Of a stretch of 53,247 nt of DNA, positions 1-9,544 are shown piece by piece. This DNA comes from Boseongicola sp. SB0665_bin_10 (GTDB taxonomy: Bacteria; Pseudomonadota; Alphaproteobacteria; Rhodobacterales; Rhodobacteraceae). Every line of letters begins with the position of its first letter. Positions within the stretch are counted from its first letter, which is position 1. The stretch is from positions 1-53,247 of the forward strand of contig VXSG01000107.1 in NCBI GenBank assembly GCA_009838075.1, given 5' to 3'. The notes under the pieces are model-generated. The model worked only from the letters and a program-made list of their open reading frames with translations, ran no database searches and was not told where the DNA came from. Made by a program: the position numbers and the translations under genes.

Positions 1-2
1 TG

Positions 3-485
3 GGAGCGGACATCGCCAAGGCGCTCTGGCGCTCCTACCTGCGCCAGCTGGCGGCGACGGACGTGCTGAGGATCGACATCGGCGGCTACGGCGCCCTGCA
101 GCTCGGTGCCCGTGCGCGCGCGGTGCTGAAAGGGGTCGAGAATGTGGCCCTGCATGGCGAGGCCGCCACGCCGTCCCGGAAGCGCAGGCAGGCAGCGGAA
201 TTCCCGGCGGGAAACACCGACCCCGCGTTGCTTGCGCGGCTGAAGCAGGCGAGGCTGGAGATCGCGAGAGAGGAGGGGGTGCCGGCCTTCGTCGTGTTCC
301 ACGACCGCAGCCTCCAGGACATGGCTGCCCGCAAGCCGCAAAGCCTCGAACAGCTCGCCGATTGCCACGGCGTGGGCGCCTCCAAGCTGGCCCGCTATGG
401 CGAGCGGATTCTCGCGACGCTGAAGGATGCGGGATGTCCTTCGCAGTCGACGGATGCAGCGGTCGGGGAAATGCGGCAGGGATAG
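3..485 (+). CDS. recQ: RecQ ATP-dependent DNA helicase, C-terminal part (truncated by window start)
   Basis: The frame is open from the window edge and ends at 485. The visible part is the end of the RQC winged-helix domain (a stretch resembling 'DIGGYGALQLG') and a HRDC domain of about 80 residues (from 'LLARLKQARLEIAREEGVPA' through 'CHGVGASKLARYGERILATL'). HRDC domains bind DNA and modulate the helicase. The RecA-like helicase core lies outside the window, so the catalytic motifs cannot be checked. RecQ unwinds recombination and repair intermediates 3' to 5'. The tail after HRDC is short and hydrophilic, as is usual for alphaproteobacterial RecQ. The identification rests on the RQC-HRDC arrangement and is solid as a family call. 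Confidence 0.88.
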   Translation, partial: GADIAKALWRSYLRQLAATDVLRIDIGGYGALQLGARARAVLKGVENVALHGEAATPSRKRRQAAEFPAGNTDPALLARLKQARLEIAREEGVPAFVVFHDRSLQDMAARKPQSLEQLADCHGVGASKLARYGERILATLKDAGCPSQSTDAAVGEMRQG

Positions 486-524
486 GCAGGGCATCGCGTC
501 GCGTTCACGCCGGTCCGTCCCGCG

Positions 525-1370
525 TCAGGATGAATCGCGGACGGTGCGTCGCTGGACGCGCGGAGCGAATGGCAATTCAAGCGCGCGGATCAACGGCGTG
601 AACGACTGGCCGTTGACCACCAGCCGCCTGTCCCAGCAGGTGTCATCCACGACGCCTCGGGCATGGTGCCTGACAGCACGTCCCCAGTCATCCTCGGAAC
701 GGAACAGAGACCCTTCCTTGGCCATGTCCTCGGCGTTCAGGAAGCCGAGATAGACAAGTACGACTGGGACGCCGAGCGACGTCAGCTTCCAGGACCATGC
801 GAACCGGTTGGCGAGCTGGTAGTGGCTGTCGCGCGCAATTCTCCACGAGCCACCCGCATCTCGGCGGAAGCCGGCCCTGGCCTGCTCGATCGCGGAACCG
901 ATCCGTTCGTGGTTTTTCCAGCCGTTCCCGGTGCTGGGCGCCGACTTGCCGGCAACCGACAGTTCTTTCGAGTGGGCCTTGGCCTCAACCAGGAGCATCC
1001 CGTTGCCTCCCTCGATCCTGCAGGTGCTTGCGAGGTCCCAGTTCGGCGAGTTCGCTCCACGGGGGACCTCGAGCCACCAGCGGCGAAGCGCCTGGCGCGC
1101 CGCAGCCGGGAGGAAGCTGGCGTCGCGGTCAAGGCGCGCCTCCTTGGCGGGTTCCTTGTTCCACCCCGTGCCGGTCCTGACCGGCTTGCCCAAAGGCATC
1201 CAGAAATCGTTCGCCGTCACGGCAACGTTCGGAACCCCGACGAGGTCGGTCAATCGCCGGGCTACGTCTGGCCTTGCACCGTCCGCGAGGAGGACAGTTC
1301 GAGGACGGCTTCCCCGCGTTTTGTCCAATACTTGCCACCAGGCCGTTTCCATGGAGCGTTCCGCTTGCAT
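525..1370 (-). CDS. Uncharacterised PD-(D/E)XK-like nuclease-family protein
   Basis: This minus-strand gene lies between recQ and tRNA-Lys. Its core contains 'NWDLASTC' followed about 15 residues later by 'LLVEAKAHSKEL', a D-x(n)-E-x-K arrangement typical of PD-(D/E)XK nuclease folds. Further on come a conserved-looking 'ANRFAWSWKL', the hydrophobic strand 'GVPVVLVYLGFL' and a C-terminal 'GQSFTPLIRALELPF'. I recognise it as resembling a scattered family of hypothetical proteins of about 280-300 aa with no known function. The start is uncertain: ATG at 1370 gives 281 aa, and the frame stays open to a TTG at 1553, but that extension has no recognisable pattern. A defence or repair role is possible but is only inferred from the fold and the tRNA-adjacent position. 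Confidence 0.65.
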   Translation of the reverse strand: MQAERSMETAWWQVLDKTRGSRPRTVLLADGARPDVARRLTDLVGVPNVAVTANDFWMPLGKPVRTGTGWNKEPAKEARLDRDASFLPAAARQALRRWWLEVPRGANSPNWDLASTCRIEGGNGMLLVEAKAHSKELSVAGKSAPSTGNGWKNHERIGSAIEQARAGFRRDAGGSWRIARDSHYQLANRFAWSWKLTSLGVPVVLVYLGFLNAEDMAKEGSLFRSEDDWGRAVRHHARGVVDDTCWDRRLVVNGQSFTPLIRALELPFAPRVQRRTVRDSS

Positions 1371-1667
1371 CCAGACGGGGCATAGGCAACCCGAAGGCAC
1401 GCTGTTGTCAACCAGAACTGCGAAGTCCGCCAGATTGCGGACGTCGAAAGCTGAAAGATAGGCAGATCGGTCCCGGTGTCGTCGACGTGCAAGTTTTGGG
1501 CTTGCGGCTGAATCGGTCTGGAATTGGCTGGATCGCAAATGGGCAGGAGGCAACAGATGACGACAGCAAGCTGACTTGGATTGTTTGCCAATTGTTTGCC
1601 AGCTGGGGCATGACAGAGTGCCACAGAAAGAAAATGGCTAAGAATATGTTGATTTTAATATATTTTT

Positions 1668-1743
1668 TGGTGAGCCGTGTAGGATTCGAACCTACGACCT
1701 ACTGATTAAAAGTCAGTTGCTCTACCAACTGAGCTAACGGCCC
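1668..1743 (-). tRNA. tRNA-Lys (anticodon TTT), with encoded CCA
   Basis: The reverse complement folds as a full cloverleaf. The acceptor is GGGCCGT paired with ACGGCTC (one G-U), the D arm is GCTC/GAGC, the anticodon stem is ACTGA/TCAGT around loop CTTTTAA (anticodon TTT), and the T arm is GTAGG-TTCGAAT-CCTAC. The discriminator is A and CCA is encoded, giving 76 nt. A short AT-rich stretch (about 1640-1668) lies just past its 3' end. Confidence 0.97.
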
Positions 1744-1889
1744 ACTAGGTGGCCCGAGGTAATGCGCCCATGCTGACCAGTCAAGCGCAAATCAGGCGGG
1801 TCTTGCCTGGAAGCCTGCAGCCTGGTCCTTCCGGCGCAGACGGGCATCGCGACTTTCGCAAGGCCGGGCATCGCTGTATACGCGCGGGC

Positions 1890-2714
1890 ATGGCTGCAAC
1901 CGACATCATCGGCATTCCGTTCATGAAGATGCATGGGCTTGGCAACGACTTCGTCGTGATCGACCGTCGTCAAGGCGGGGCCGAGATCACTCCTGAGCTT
2001 GCGCGCGTCGTTGGCGACCGGCGTCGGGGAGTCGGCTTTGACCAGCTGGCCGTAATCGAGGCGGATCTGGAGGCGGCGGCAAGGCTGACATTCTACAATC
2101 CGGACGGTTCGGTCTCCGCAACATGCGGAAATGCAACCCGTTGCATCGCGCGCCGCCTGATGGATGAGACAGGCCAAGGAGCCCTGACGCTGCGCACGGA
2201 ACGGGGAATGCTGGCTTGCGAAGATGCCGGCGACGGCATGACGCGGGTCAACATGGGCGCACCGCTGACGGAATGGAGGGAAATCCCCCTCGCGCAGGAC
2301 GTGGACACCTTGCATCTTCCGCTCGACGGAGATCCGGTCGCGACCTCCATGGGGAACCCGCATTGCAGTTTCTTCGTGGAGGATGCCGAGGCGATCAGCC
2401 TTGCGTCTCGCGGGCCCGAGATCGAACGTCATTCGCTCTTTCCTGAACGAACGAATGTCCAGTTCGCCAGCGTCCTCGGAAAGGACCACTTTCGGATGCG
2501 GGTCTGGGAACGGGGAACGGGCATCACGCCCGCCTCGGGATCTTCGTCCTGCGCCGTTGCCGTGGCAGCGGCGCGCCGAGGGCTCTCAGGCCGCAATGTC
2601 ACGCTGGACCTGGACGGCGGCCGGATCCGGGTGGACTGGCGCGAGGACGGTGTCTGGATGACCGGCCCCACGACCCACGTCTTTGACGGCCAGATTCGGC
2701 TGGAGGGGACTTGA
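1890..2714 (+). CDS. dapF: Diaminopimelate epimerase (DapF), with the second catalytic Cys replaced by Ser
   Basis: The protein has 274 aa from ATG 1890, the usual DapF length. It would interconvert LL- and meso-diaminopimelate for lysine and peptidoglycan synthesis. The N-terminus 'KMHGLGNDFVVID' and the first catalytic motif 'CGNATRC' (Cys79) are present, as is 'VNMG' and 'GNPHCSFFVEDAE'. The second motif, normally A-C-G-(S/T)-G-A-C, reads 'ASGSSSC' here, so the position of the second catalytic cysteine (residue 216) is serine. Without it the classical two-base epimerisation is questionable, although Cys221 sits five residues downstream. The frame continues upstream to 1749, but 1890 fits the family start. 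The stop overlaps the mtaB start (TGATG), so the two are translationally coupled. Confidence 0.9.
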   Translation: MAATDIIGIPFMKMHGLGNDFVVIDRRQGGAEITPELARVVGDRRRGVGFDQLAVIEADLEAAARLTFYNPDGSVSATCGNATRCIARRLMDETGQGALTLRTERGMLACEDAGDGMTRVNMGAPLTEWREIPLAQDVDTLHLPLDGDPVATSMGNPHCSFFVEDAEAISLASRGPEIERHSLFPERTNVQFASVLGKDHFRMRVWERGTGITPASGSSSCAVAVAAARRGLSGRNVTLDLDGGRIRVDWREDGVWMTGPTTHVFDGQIRLEGT

Positions 2715-4072
2715 TGCAGGGCGGCGGACCCGTCATTTCCACGCTTGGCTGCCGGTTGAATGCATTCGAGTCCGAGGCGATGCGCGAGATGGCGGATGCT
2801 GCCGGGCTCCATGACGCGGTCATCGTCAACACATGCGCCGTGACTTCGGAGGCCGTTCGAAAGAGCCAGAAGGAGATTCGGCGCCTTGCCCGCGAAAACC
2901 CGGAAGCCCGCGTCATCGCGACTGGCTGCGCCGTGCAGACCGAACCTCAGCGATTTGCGGACATGGACGGTGTGGATCTTGTCGTCGGCAACGCGGAAAA
3001 GATGTCGCCGACGACCTGGGTGCGCGTCGCGTCCGGCGGTGGCCCACGGGTCATCGTGGATGACATCATGAGCGTCACCGAAACGGCAAGTCACCTCATT
3101 GACGGATTCGGGCGGCATCGTGCCTACGTTCAGGTCCAGAACGGATGCGACCACCGATGCACGTTCTGCATCATCCCCTACGGGCGTGGAAATTCGCGTT
3201 CGGTGCCTGCGGGCGCGGTGGTCGAACAGATCAAGCGGCTGTGCGACCGGGATTGCAACGAGGTGGTGCTGACCGGGGTCGACCTGACGAGTTGGGGCGA
3301 CGACCTTCCCGGAGCGCCGCGCCTGGGCAATCTTGTCCGGCGCATCCTGAAACTCGTGCCGGAATTGCCGCGACTGCGCCTGTCCTCAATCGATTCGATC
3401 GAGGCGGATCCGGAACTGCTGGAGGCGATCGCGACCGATTCCCGGTTCATGCCGCATCTGCATCTGAGCCTGCAGTCCGGAGACGACATGATCCTCAAGC
3501 GCATGAAGCGACGTCATCTCCGGGAGGACGCGATCCGGTTCTGTCAGGAAGTCCGGGCGCTTCGCCCCGACATGGTCCTTGGCGCGGACATCATCGCGGG
3601 GTTTCCGACCGAGACGGAGGAGATGTTCGAGAACTCGCTCAAGCTGGTCGACGAATGCGGTCTCGTGTGGCTGCACGTGTTTCCCTACAGTTCGCGTCCG
3701 GGCACGCCTGCCGCGCGCATGCCGCAGGTGGACGGCCGGACCGTCCGTGCTCGTGCCACGCGTCTTCGCGCTGCCGGCGCGCGCGCGGTTACGCGGCATC
3801 TTGACGCCCAGATCGGAACGACCCGGACGGTGCTGACCGAGGCGCCGACCATGGGTCGAACCGAGCAGTTCGCCGTGGTTCGCCTGTCCTCGCCGCAGCC
3901 GGAAGGCGCGCTGATCAAGGCAGTGGTTTCGGGACATGACGGCAGGGAGCTTTCGGGCAACCCGGTGCATCCCGTTCGGAAAGCCGCCAGGAGTCTGTCA
4001 GGCAAGGATGAATCCGGGAAGCGCGAAGATTGGTCCATGGCGCGAATTGCATTCGCCGAAAGCGCGACATGA
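2714..4072 (+). CDS. mtaB: tRNA (N6-threonylcarbamoyladenosine-37-C2)-methylthiotransferase MtaB
   Basis: This is a radical-SAM methylthiotransferase that adds a methylthio group to t6A37 of tRNAs reading ANN codons. It has 452 aa from ATG 2714, which overlaps the dapF stop. The N-terminal UPF0004 domain has its three cluster-binding cysteines at about 13, 41 and 72 ('LGC', 'NTC', 'TGC'). The radical-SAM motif is 'CDHRCTFC' (Cys145, 149, 152), binding the second 4Fe-4S cluster. 'LQSGDD' and 'DIIAGFPTETEEMF' follow, and the C-terminal TRAM region is weakly conserved. The dapF-mtaB order is common in alphaproteobacteria. The related MiaB is less likely because of the MtaB-type N-terminus 'ISTLGCRLN'. 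Confidence 0.92.
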   Translation: MQGGGPVISTLGCRLNAFESEAMREMADAAGLHDAVIVNTCAVTSEAVRKSQKEIRRLARENPEARVIATGCAVQTEPQRFADMDGVDLVVGNAEKMSPTTWVRVASGGGPRVIVDDIMSVTETASHLIDGFGRHRAYVQVQNGCDHRCTFCIIPYGRGNSRSVPAGAVVEQIKRLCDRDCNEVVLTGVDLTSWGDDLPGAPRLGNLVRRILKLVPELPRLRLSSIDSIEADPELLEAIATDSRFMPHLHLSLQSGDDMILKRMKRRHLREDAIRFCQEVRALRPDMVLGADIIAGFPTETEEMFENSLKLVDECGLVWLHVFPYSSRPGTPAARMPQVDGRTVRARATRLRAAGARAVTRHLDAQIGTTRTVLTEAPTMGRTEQFAVVRLSSPQPEGALIKAVVSGHDGRELSGNPVHPVRKAARSLSGKDESGKREDWSMARIAFAESAT

Positions 4073-4339
4073 TGATCGAGGCCACGGTCGGATCGGACAA
4101 CCGATGGCTGCTCAATGCCGGGGCTTGGAGAATTCCGCGTCATGTCTTCTGCACGAGATGCGGATAGGGGTGCAGCGCGCCCGAGGCGCTGCCCGCGTGC
4201 CTGATCGAGCTTGTTTCGCGGTGTGCCCGTTTGTCCGCTGGACGCCCCTGAATTCGGGCGTTAAGAACCTTCGAAATCGACCGGATGAACTCCGGTCGGT
4301 CCACTTGGGCTGAACGCCCGCGAAGAACAGGAGACTCTT

Positions 4340-4903
4340 GTGTCGCACACAGACGAAAGCCACGCAGGCACGCGCCGGGATTTCCTATACTACGCGACGG
4401 GAGGTGCCGGGGTTGTGGCCGCCGGCGCCGCCATCTGGCCGCTTGCCGACCAGATGAATCCTTCGGCGGATGTTCAGGCCCTGTCCTCGATCCGGGTGGA
4501 CGTGTCGGGCATCGAGCCGGGCACGCAGCTCACCGTGAAATGGCTTGGCCGACCGGTCATCATACGTCGCAGGACGGCAGAGGAGATCGCGGCCGCCAGG
4601 GACGTCGATGTTGCAGCCCTGCCGGATCCGGTGGCGAGAAACGCGAACATCATTGATGGCGCCGAGGCGACCGACGCCAACCGTGCCCTGGACGAAAGCG
4701 GCGAGTGGCTGGTCCAGATGGGCGTATGCACGCATCTTGGCTGCGTTCCCATCGGCGACGCCGGGGAGTTCGGTGGCTGGTTCTGCCCATGCCACGGATC
4801 GCATTACGACACGGCCGGCCGCATCCGGAAGGGGCCTGCGCCGGAGAACCTTCCTGTCCCGCCCGCCCAGTTCGAGGGCGACGGAACTCTCGTTCTCGGA
4901 TAA
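4340..4903 (+). CDS. petA: Ubiquinol-cytochrome c reductase, Rieske iron-sulfur subunit
   Basis: PetA carries the 2Fe-2S cluster that takes the first electron from ubiquinol in the cytochrome bc1 complex. It has 187 aa from GTG 4340. The N-terminus has a twin-arginine-type 'TRRDFL' followed by one transmembrane anchor (about 18-36), with the Rieske domain exposed to the periplasm. The cluster ligands are 'CTHLGC' (Cys130, His132) and 'CPCHGSHYD' (Cys149, His152), with the disulfide cysteines Cys135 and Cys151. It is the first gene of petABC, with 267 nt of non-coding DNA upstream that must carry the operon promoter. Only 11 nt separate it from petB. Confidence 0.97.
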   Translation: MSHTDESHAGTRRDFLYYATGGAGVVAAGAAIWPLADQMNPSADVQALSSIRVDVSGIEPGTQLTVKWLGRPVIIRRRTAEEIAAARDVDVAALPDPVARNANIIDGAEATDANRALDESGEWLVQMGVCTHLGCVPIGDAGEFGGWFCPCHGSHYDTAGRIRKGPAPENLPVPPAQFEGDGTLVLG

Positions 4904-4914
4904 GGAGCAGTTGG

Positions 4915-6255
4915 ATGGCTGGCATTCCCCACGATAGCTACGAACCGGGCACCCGGGCCGAGTCCTGGCTGCATCGTCGGCTTCCTGTCCTCAGCCTCGT
5001 GTACGACACGCTGATGATTCCGACGCCGAAGAACCTGAACTGGATGTGGATCTGGGGCATCGTGCTGTCGTTCTGCCTCGGCCTGCAGATCGTGACCGGC
5101 ATTGTCCTGGCGATGCACTACACGCCGCATGTCGACCTGGCCTTCGCCTCGATCGAGCACATCATGCGAAACGTGAATGCAGGCCACATGATCCGCTACG
5201 CGCACATGAACGGCGCGGCGCTGTTCTTCATTGCGGTATACGCGCATATCTTCCGGGGGCTCTACTACGGGTCCTACAAGGAGCCGCGAGAGGTCACATG
5301 GATCATCGGCATCCTGATCTTCGTGCTGATGATGGGCACGGCGTTCATGGGCTACGTCCTGCCTTGGGGCCAGATGAGCTTCTGGGGCGCAACGGTGATC
5401 ACCGGACTGTTCGGCGCGATCCCCTTCATCGGCGAGCCGATCCAGACCTGGCTGCTCGGCGGACCCGCGGTCGAGAACGCGACGCTCAACCGGTTCTTCT
5501 CGCTGCACTACCTCCTGCCGTTCATCATTGCCGGTCTCGTCGTCGTGCACATCTGGGCCTTCCACACCACCGGCAACAACAACCCGACCGGAGTGGAGGT
5601 GCGCAGGGGATCCCGTGAAGAGGCAAGGAAGGACACGGTTTCCTTCTGGCCCTACTACATTGTCAAGGACCTCTTTGCCCTTGCGGTCATTCTGGCCGTG
5701 TTCTTCGCGGTTGTGGGATTCATGCCCAACTATCTCGGGCACCCGGACAACTACATCGAGGCGAACCCGCTGGTCACGCCGGCCCATATCGTGCCGGAAT
5801 GGTACTTCCTGCCGTTCTACGCCATCCTTCGCGCATTCACCGGCGAGGTGTGGGTGGTCCAGCTCGCGAGTTTCCTGACAGGCGGCATCATTGACGCCAA
5901 GTTCTTTGGCGTGCTCGCCATGTTCGGCTCCATTGCGGTCATGGCGCTGGCTCCCTGGCTTGACACCTCCAGCGTGCGTTCGGGTCGCTATCGGCCCATG
6001 TTCAAGTGGTGGTTCTGGCTGCTGGTCATCGACTTCTTCGTACTGATGTGGCTTGGGGCCCAGCCGGCTGAGGAACCCTACGCCACCTTCGCCCTGATCG
6101 CCTCGGCGTTCTGGTTCTTCTACTTCCTGATCATCCTGCCACTGCTCGGCGTGATCGAGAAGCCGTTGCCCAGGCCCGACACGATCGAGAAGGACTTCGA
6201 CGAACACTATCCACCGGATGGTGGCGCTTCGACCAAGAGCGTTGCCGCGGAATGA
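4915..6255 (+). CDS. petB: Cytochrome b of the bc1 complex
   Basis: This is the membrane core of the bc1 complex, holding haems bL and bH and the Qo and Qi quinone sites. It has 446 aa from ATG 4915 with 'AAGGAG' just upstream. The frame is open further upstream inside petA, but that part is a shadow. Seen are the haem-ligand helices ('[10 protein letters not shown]', '[20 protein letters not shown]', '[14 protein letters not shown]'), the Qo-site signature '[15 protein letters not shown]', and the conserved '[19 protein letters not shown]'. Several further membrane helices follow in the C-terminal half. Its stop overlaps the petC start (ATGA at 6252-6255). Confidence 0.97.
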   Translation: MAGIPHDSYEPGTRAESWLHRRLPVLSLVYDTLMIPTPKNLNWMWIWGIVLSFCLGLQIVTGIVLAMHYTPHVDLAFASIEHIMRNVNAGHMIRYAHMNGAALFFIAVYAHIFRGLYYGSYKEPREVTWIIGILIFVLMMGTAFMGYVLPWGQMSFWGATVITGLFGAIPFIGEPIQTWLLGGPAVENATLNRFFSLHYLLPFIIAGLVVVHIWAFHTTGNNNPTGVEVRRGSREEARKDTVSFWPYYIVKDLFALAVILAVFFAVVGFMPNYLGHPDNYIEANPLVTPAHIVPEWYFLPFYAILRAFTGEVWVVQLASFLTGGIIDAKFFGVLAMFGSIAVMALAPWLDTSSVRSGRYRPMFKWWFWLLVIDFFVLMWLGAQPAEEPYATFALIASAFWFFYFLIILPLLGVIEKPLPRPDTIEKDFDEHYPPDGGASTKSVAAE

Positions 6256-7061
6256 AAGGACTGATGCGCATGATCGGCAGGTTCACGCTTTCCGCGATTG
6301 TCGCCTTCGGGCTGGCCGTCCCAGCCATCGGCGCGGGCGGCGACGGCCATGTGGAGGACTTCGGGTTTTCCTTCGAGGGCCCGTTCGGCACCTACGACCA
6401 GATGCAGCTTCAGCGTGGGCTGAAGATCTATACCGAGGTCTGCTCGGCATGCCATGGCCTGCAGTACGTTCCGCTCCGCACGCTTGGCGATGATGGAGGG
6501 CCGCATCTTCCCGAGGAGCAGGTTCGCGCCTATGCGGCATTCTGGGAGGTCTTCGACGAGGATTTGGACGATTTCCGCACCGCCAAGCCCCAGGATCACT
6601 TCCCCGGCTCCGGGGACGAGAACGCACCCGATCTCAGCCTGATGGCGAAGGCGCGCGCGGGTTTCCACGGGCCGTACGGTTTGGGCATCAGCCAGTTCTT
6701 CAGGGGCATGGGAGGGCCGGAATACATCGCTTCGCTTCTCGACGGCTACACCGGCAAGGAGAAGGAGGAAGCCGGGGCGGTCCTCTACGAGAACACCGCA
6801 TTCTCAGGCGGCTGGATCTCGATGGCGCCGCCGCTCGAGGACGGGCTGGTCGAGTTCGGTGACGATGCACCCAATGACGTGCGGGCGATGTCGCAGGACG
6901 TGGCGGCGTTCCTGATGTGGACGGCGGAGCCGAAGCTGAATTCCAGGAAGGAGGACGGTTTCGTCGCCGTGCTCTTCCTGATTGTCTTGAGCGTGCTGCT
7001 GTATCTCTCGAACAAGCGCCTCTGGTCGCCCATCAAGCGTCGTGGCGCAGACGACGCTTGA
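6252..7061 (+). CDS. petC: Cytochrome c1 of the bc1 complex
   Basis: This is the membrane-anchored c-type cytochrome that passes electrons from the Rieske centre to soluble or membrane cytochrome c. It has 269 aa. There is a Sec signal peptide at 1-29 ending near 'AIGAGG', and the haem-binding motif 'CSACHG' (CxxCH) at about residues 64-68. The body is rich in acidic patches, and one C-terminal transmembrane helix ('[16 protein letters not shown]') is followed by basic residues that keep the tail in the cytoplasm. It is translationally coupled to petB through a 4-nt overlap. No T-rich terminator is evident downstream, only a weak 5-bp hairpin near 7085. Confidence 0.97.
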   Translation: MKGLMRMIGRFTLSAIVAFGLAVPAIGAGGDGHVEDFGFSFEGPFGTYDQMQLQRGLKIYTEVCSACHGLQYVPLRTLGDDGGPHLPEEQVRAYAAFWEVFDEDLDDFRTAKPQDHFPGSGDENAPDLSLMAKARAGFHGPYGLGISQFFRGMGGPEYIASLLDGYTGKEKEEAGAVLYENTAFSGGWISMAPPLEDGLVEFGDDAPNDVRAMSQDVAAFLMWTAEPKLNSRKEDGFVAVLFLIVLSVLLYLSNKRLWSPIKRRGADDA

Positions 7062-7210
7062 TGGGGTTCGCGAGGACTTGATACACCGCCCCTGGGCGCG
7101 GCGGCGCTTCCATTTCGTCCGATTGCCGCGACGCCCGGATCGGTCCGATGTGGAGAACCTGCAAGCGTTTCGATTCAACCACTCTTGCGGGAGGCATGAG
7201 GTAGCGACCC

Positions 7211-8338
7211 GTGACTGAACCGAGCTTCACACTGGGGATCGAGGAGGAATTCCTCCTCATTGACAGCGATTCCCTCGAACTGGTCGAGGCGCCGGACGCC
7301 CTCATGGAAGAGTGCACTTCGGTCCTTGGCAAACAGGTGGCGCCGGAGTTCCTGCGCTGCCAGATCGAGGTCGGCACACAGGTTTGCAAGAACATCGGCG
7401 AGGCGCGAGAGGACCTGAAACGCCTGCGCTCGACCGTTGCGGAGACCGCTGGTGGTTACGGGCTGACGCCGATCGCCGTTTCGTGTCACCCGACCGCGTC
7501 CTGGAAGGATCAGCATCATACGGACAAGGACCGCTACAATGCGCTTGAGAGCGATCTGGCGGGCGTTGCACGGAGGATGCTGATTTCGGGTTGCCATGTT
7601 CACGTCGGCATCGAGGATGACGAAACGCGCATCGACCTGATGAACCAGGCAGGTTACTTCCTGCCGCACCTTCTGGCCATGTCATGCTCGTCGCCCTATT
7701 GGCAGGGCGAGGACACGGGCCTGTCCAGCTATCGCCTGACGGTCTTCGACAACCTGCCGCGCACCGGCCTGCCGCCCCGGCTCGAGAGTTTCTCGAGTTA
7801 CGAGCGCGCGGTGGAATCCATCGTCAAGACAGGCGCAATCGAGGATGCGACCAAGATCTGGTGGGATCTCCGTCCTTCGCACCGGTTTCCGACGCTGGAG
7901 TCGCGAATCTGCGACATGTGTCCCAGGCTGGAGCACGTGCTGACCATTGCGGCCTTGACCCAAAGCCTGATGCGGATGCTGTGGCGGCTCAAGCTGATGA
8001 ACCAGCGCTGGCGCATCTATGATCACTTCCTTGTTGGCGAGAACCGCTGGCGGGCGCAACGCTATGGCATGGGCGAAGGGCTGATGGATTTCGGCCGCAG
8101 GGAGTTGGTGCCGTTTGCGGACCTGCTGGAAGAGCTGATCGAGATGGTGGCAGAAGATGCCGACGCGCTGGAATGCCGGGCTGAAGTCGATGCCGCGCGC
8201 AACATCCTCGCTGGCGGCAATGGAGCGGACCGGCAACGTCGCGTCCGTCAGGCCGAGCTTGAAGCAAGTGGCGACGAAAGCGGGGCCATGAGGGCCGTTC
8301 TGGCGTCGCTTGTCGAGGAGTTCCACGCCGATCTCTGA
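7211..8338 (+). CDS. ybdK: Carboxylate-amine ligase, YbdK/GCS2 family
   Basis: The protein has 375 aa from GTG 7211 and belongs to the glutamate-cysteine ligase type 2 family. The family signature '[12 protein letters not shown]' is at the N-terminus; 'CQIEVGT', '[13 protein letters not shown]' and '[19 protein letters not shown]' follow, covering the ATP and substrate pocket. Members join a carboxylate to an amine with ATP and have weak glutamate-cysteine ligase activity. The physiological substrate is generally not known and cannot be told from the sequence. It stands alone between petC and the convergent rpoH. An ATG does not occur at the conserved N-terminus, so the GTG start is well placed. 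Confidence 0.9.
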   Translation: MTEPSFTLGIEEEFLLIDSDSLELVEAPDALMEECTSVLGKQVAPEFLRCQIEVGTQVCKNIGEAREDLKRLRSTVAETAGGYGLTPIAVSCHPTASWKDQHHTDKDRYNALESDLAGVARRMLISGCHVHVGIEDDETRIDLMNQAGYFLPHLLAMSCSSPYWQGEDTGLSSYRLTVFDNLPRTGLPPRLESFSSYERAVESIVKTGAIEDATKIWWDLRPSHRFPTLESRICDMCPRLEHVLTIAALTQSLMRMLWRLKLMNQRWRIYDHFLVGENRWRAQRYGMGEGLMDFGRRELVPFADLLEELIEMVAEDADALECRAEVDAARNILAGGNGADRQRRVRQAELEASGDESGAMRAVLASLVEEFHADL

Positions 8339-8647
8339 GGCGCAGGCGCCAGGCGACGCCGTTGCCGAAGCAAGGCGGCGTCGCTGCAGGTCCCGGCAAT
8401 TTTCGAAGATGATGCGGGAATCGTCCGGCTCGCTCGATGCCTTTCGGACCGGAAGCCTTGCGCGCGGCGTTCCGACATCGCTGCACCGGCTTCTGCACGA
8501 ACAGCACGCTTCGCTGCGGCGAGATTGCTGCAGTGCGGCAGCCGTTCCGTCCTTGCGGCGACGTCAAGGAGCGCGAGGAGCCGCGCCACGCGCTGCTTGC
8601 GCGGTCGCTCCGCAATTGGGAATGCACCGCTGAGTCCGTTGCCGGGA
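8339..8647. other. Non-coding gap between convergent ybdK and rpoH
   Basis: These 309 nt separate two convergent genes. Open frames cross it on both strands, as expected at this GC content, but none shows a recognisable protein pattern. I see no clear T-tailed terminator hairpin. Confidence 0.5.
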
Positions 8648-9544
8648 TCAGGCGTCTTCCAGGATGCCCTTCTCGCGCGCAAGTTCCTGCATCTTGGTCT
8701 GGAGCTTCTCGAAAGCGCGGACCTCGATCTGGCGGATGCGTTCGCGGCTCACCTTGTATTGGCGAGAGAGCTCGTCCAGCGTTGCCGGTGCATCCATCAG
8801 GCGCCGGTGCGTCAGGATGTTCTGCTCACGCTCGTTCAACACGGCCATGGCTTCGGCCATCAATTCGCGCCGAATCTCCAGTTCGTCATGTTCGGCGTAG
8901 TCGCCGGCCTGATCTGCCGTCTCGTCTTCCAGCCAGTCCTGCCATTCGGCCGTGCCTTCACCGTCCGCCGAAATCGTGGCGTTGAGAGACGCATCACCTC
9001 CGGACAGGCGTCGGTTCATCGAGATGACCTCTTCCTTGGTGACATTGAGGTCATGCGCGATGCGGGCCACGTGTTCAGGTCGAAGGTCTCCGTCCTCCAG
9101 GGCACCAATTCGTGCCTTGGCCTTGCGGAGGTTGAAGAAGAGCTTCTTCTGCGCGCTGGTCGTGCCGAGCTTCACGAGGCTCCAGGACCGGAGGATGTAC
9201 TCCTGGATCGACGCCCGGATCCACCACATGGCATAGGTGGCAAGGCGAAAGCCCTTCTCGGGGTCGAACCGCTTCACGGCCTGCATCAGGCCCACATTGG
9301 CCTCGGAAATCACTTCAGCCTGGGGCAGGCCGTAGCCACGGTAGCCCATTGCGATCTTTGCCGCGAGCCGAAGATGGGAGGTCACGAGCGCATGGGCGGC
9401 TTCGGTGTCCTGGTCATCGACCCACCGCTTCGCGAGCATGTATTCCTCTTCCTGCTCGAGCATGGGAAACTTCCGGATCTCCTGCAGATAGCGGTTGAGC
9501 CCGCCCTCTGGGGTTGGTGCCGGAAGATTCGAGTAATTTGCCAT
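8648..9544 (-). CDS. rpoH: RNA polymerase heat-shock sigma factor RpoH (sigma-32)
   Basis: The protein has 298 aa. Region 1.2-like 'LNRYLQEIRKFPMLEQEEEY' is followed by region 2 with the core-binding and -10 recognition segment ('EVISEANVGLMQAVKRFDPEKGFRLATYAMWWIRASIQEYILRSW'), the RpoH-box-like stretch around 'QKKLFFNLRKAK', and region 4.2 'TLDELSRQYKVSRERIRQIEVRAFEKLQ', the helix-turn-helix for -35 recognition. The short length and the missing region 1.1 separate it from RpoD. It directs transcription of chaperone and protease genes under heat or oxidative stress. Many alphaproteobacteria have two RpoH copies; this may be either. The rluD neighbour is typical for the group. A promoter candidate lies just upstream (9585-9613). 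Confidence 0.95.
   Translation of the reverse strand: MANYSNLPAPTPEGGLNRYLQEIRKFPMLEQEEEYMLAKRWVDDQDTEAAHALVTSHLRLAAKIAMGYRGYGLPQAEVISEANVGLMQAVKRFDPEKGFRLATYAMWWIRASIQEYILRSWSLVKLGTTSAQKKLFFNLRKAKARIGALEDGDLRPEHVARIAHDLNVTKEEVISMNRRLSGGDASLNATISADGEGTAEWQDWLEDETADQAGDYAEHDELEIRRELMAEAMAVLNEREQNILTHRRLMDAPATLDELSRQYKVSRERIRQIEVRAFEKLQTKMQELAREKGILEDA

Noticed and set aside
4804-6207. Long antisense open frame over petB (467 codons), and similar ones over the xanthine-dehydrogenase genes and rpoH
   Set aside because: Composition is low-complexity and matches what high-GC codon bias leaves on the opposite strand; the sense genes are certain.
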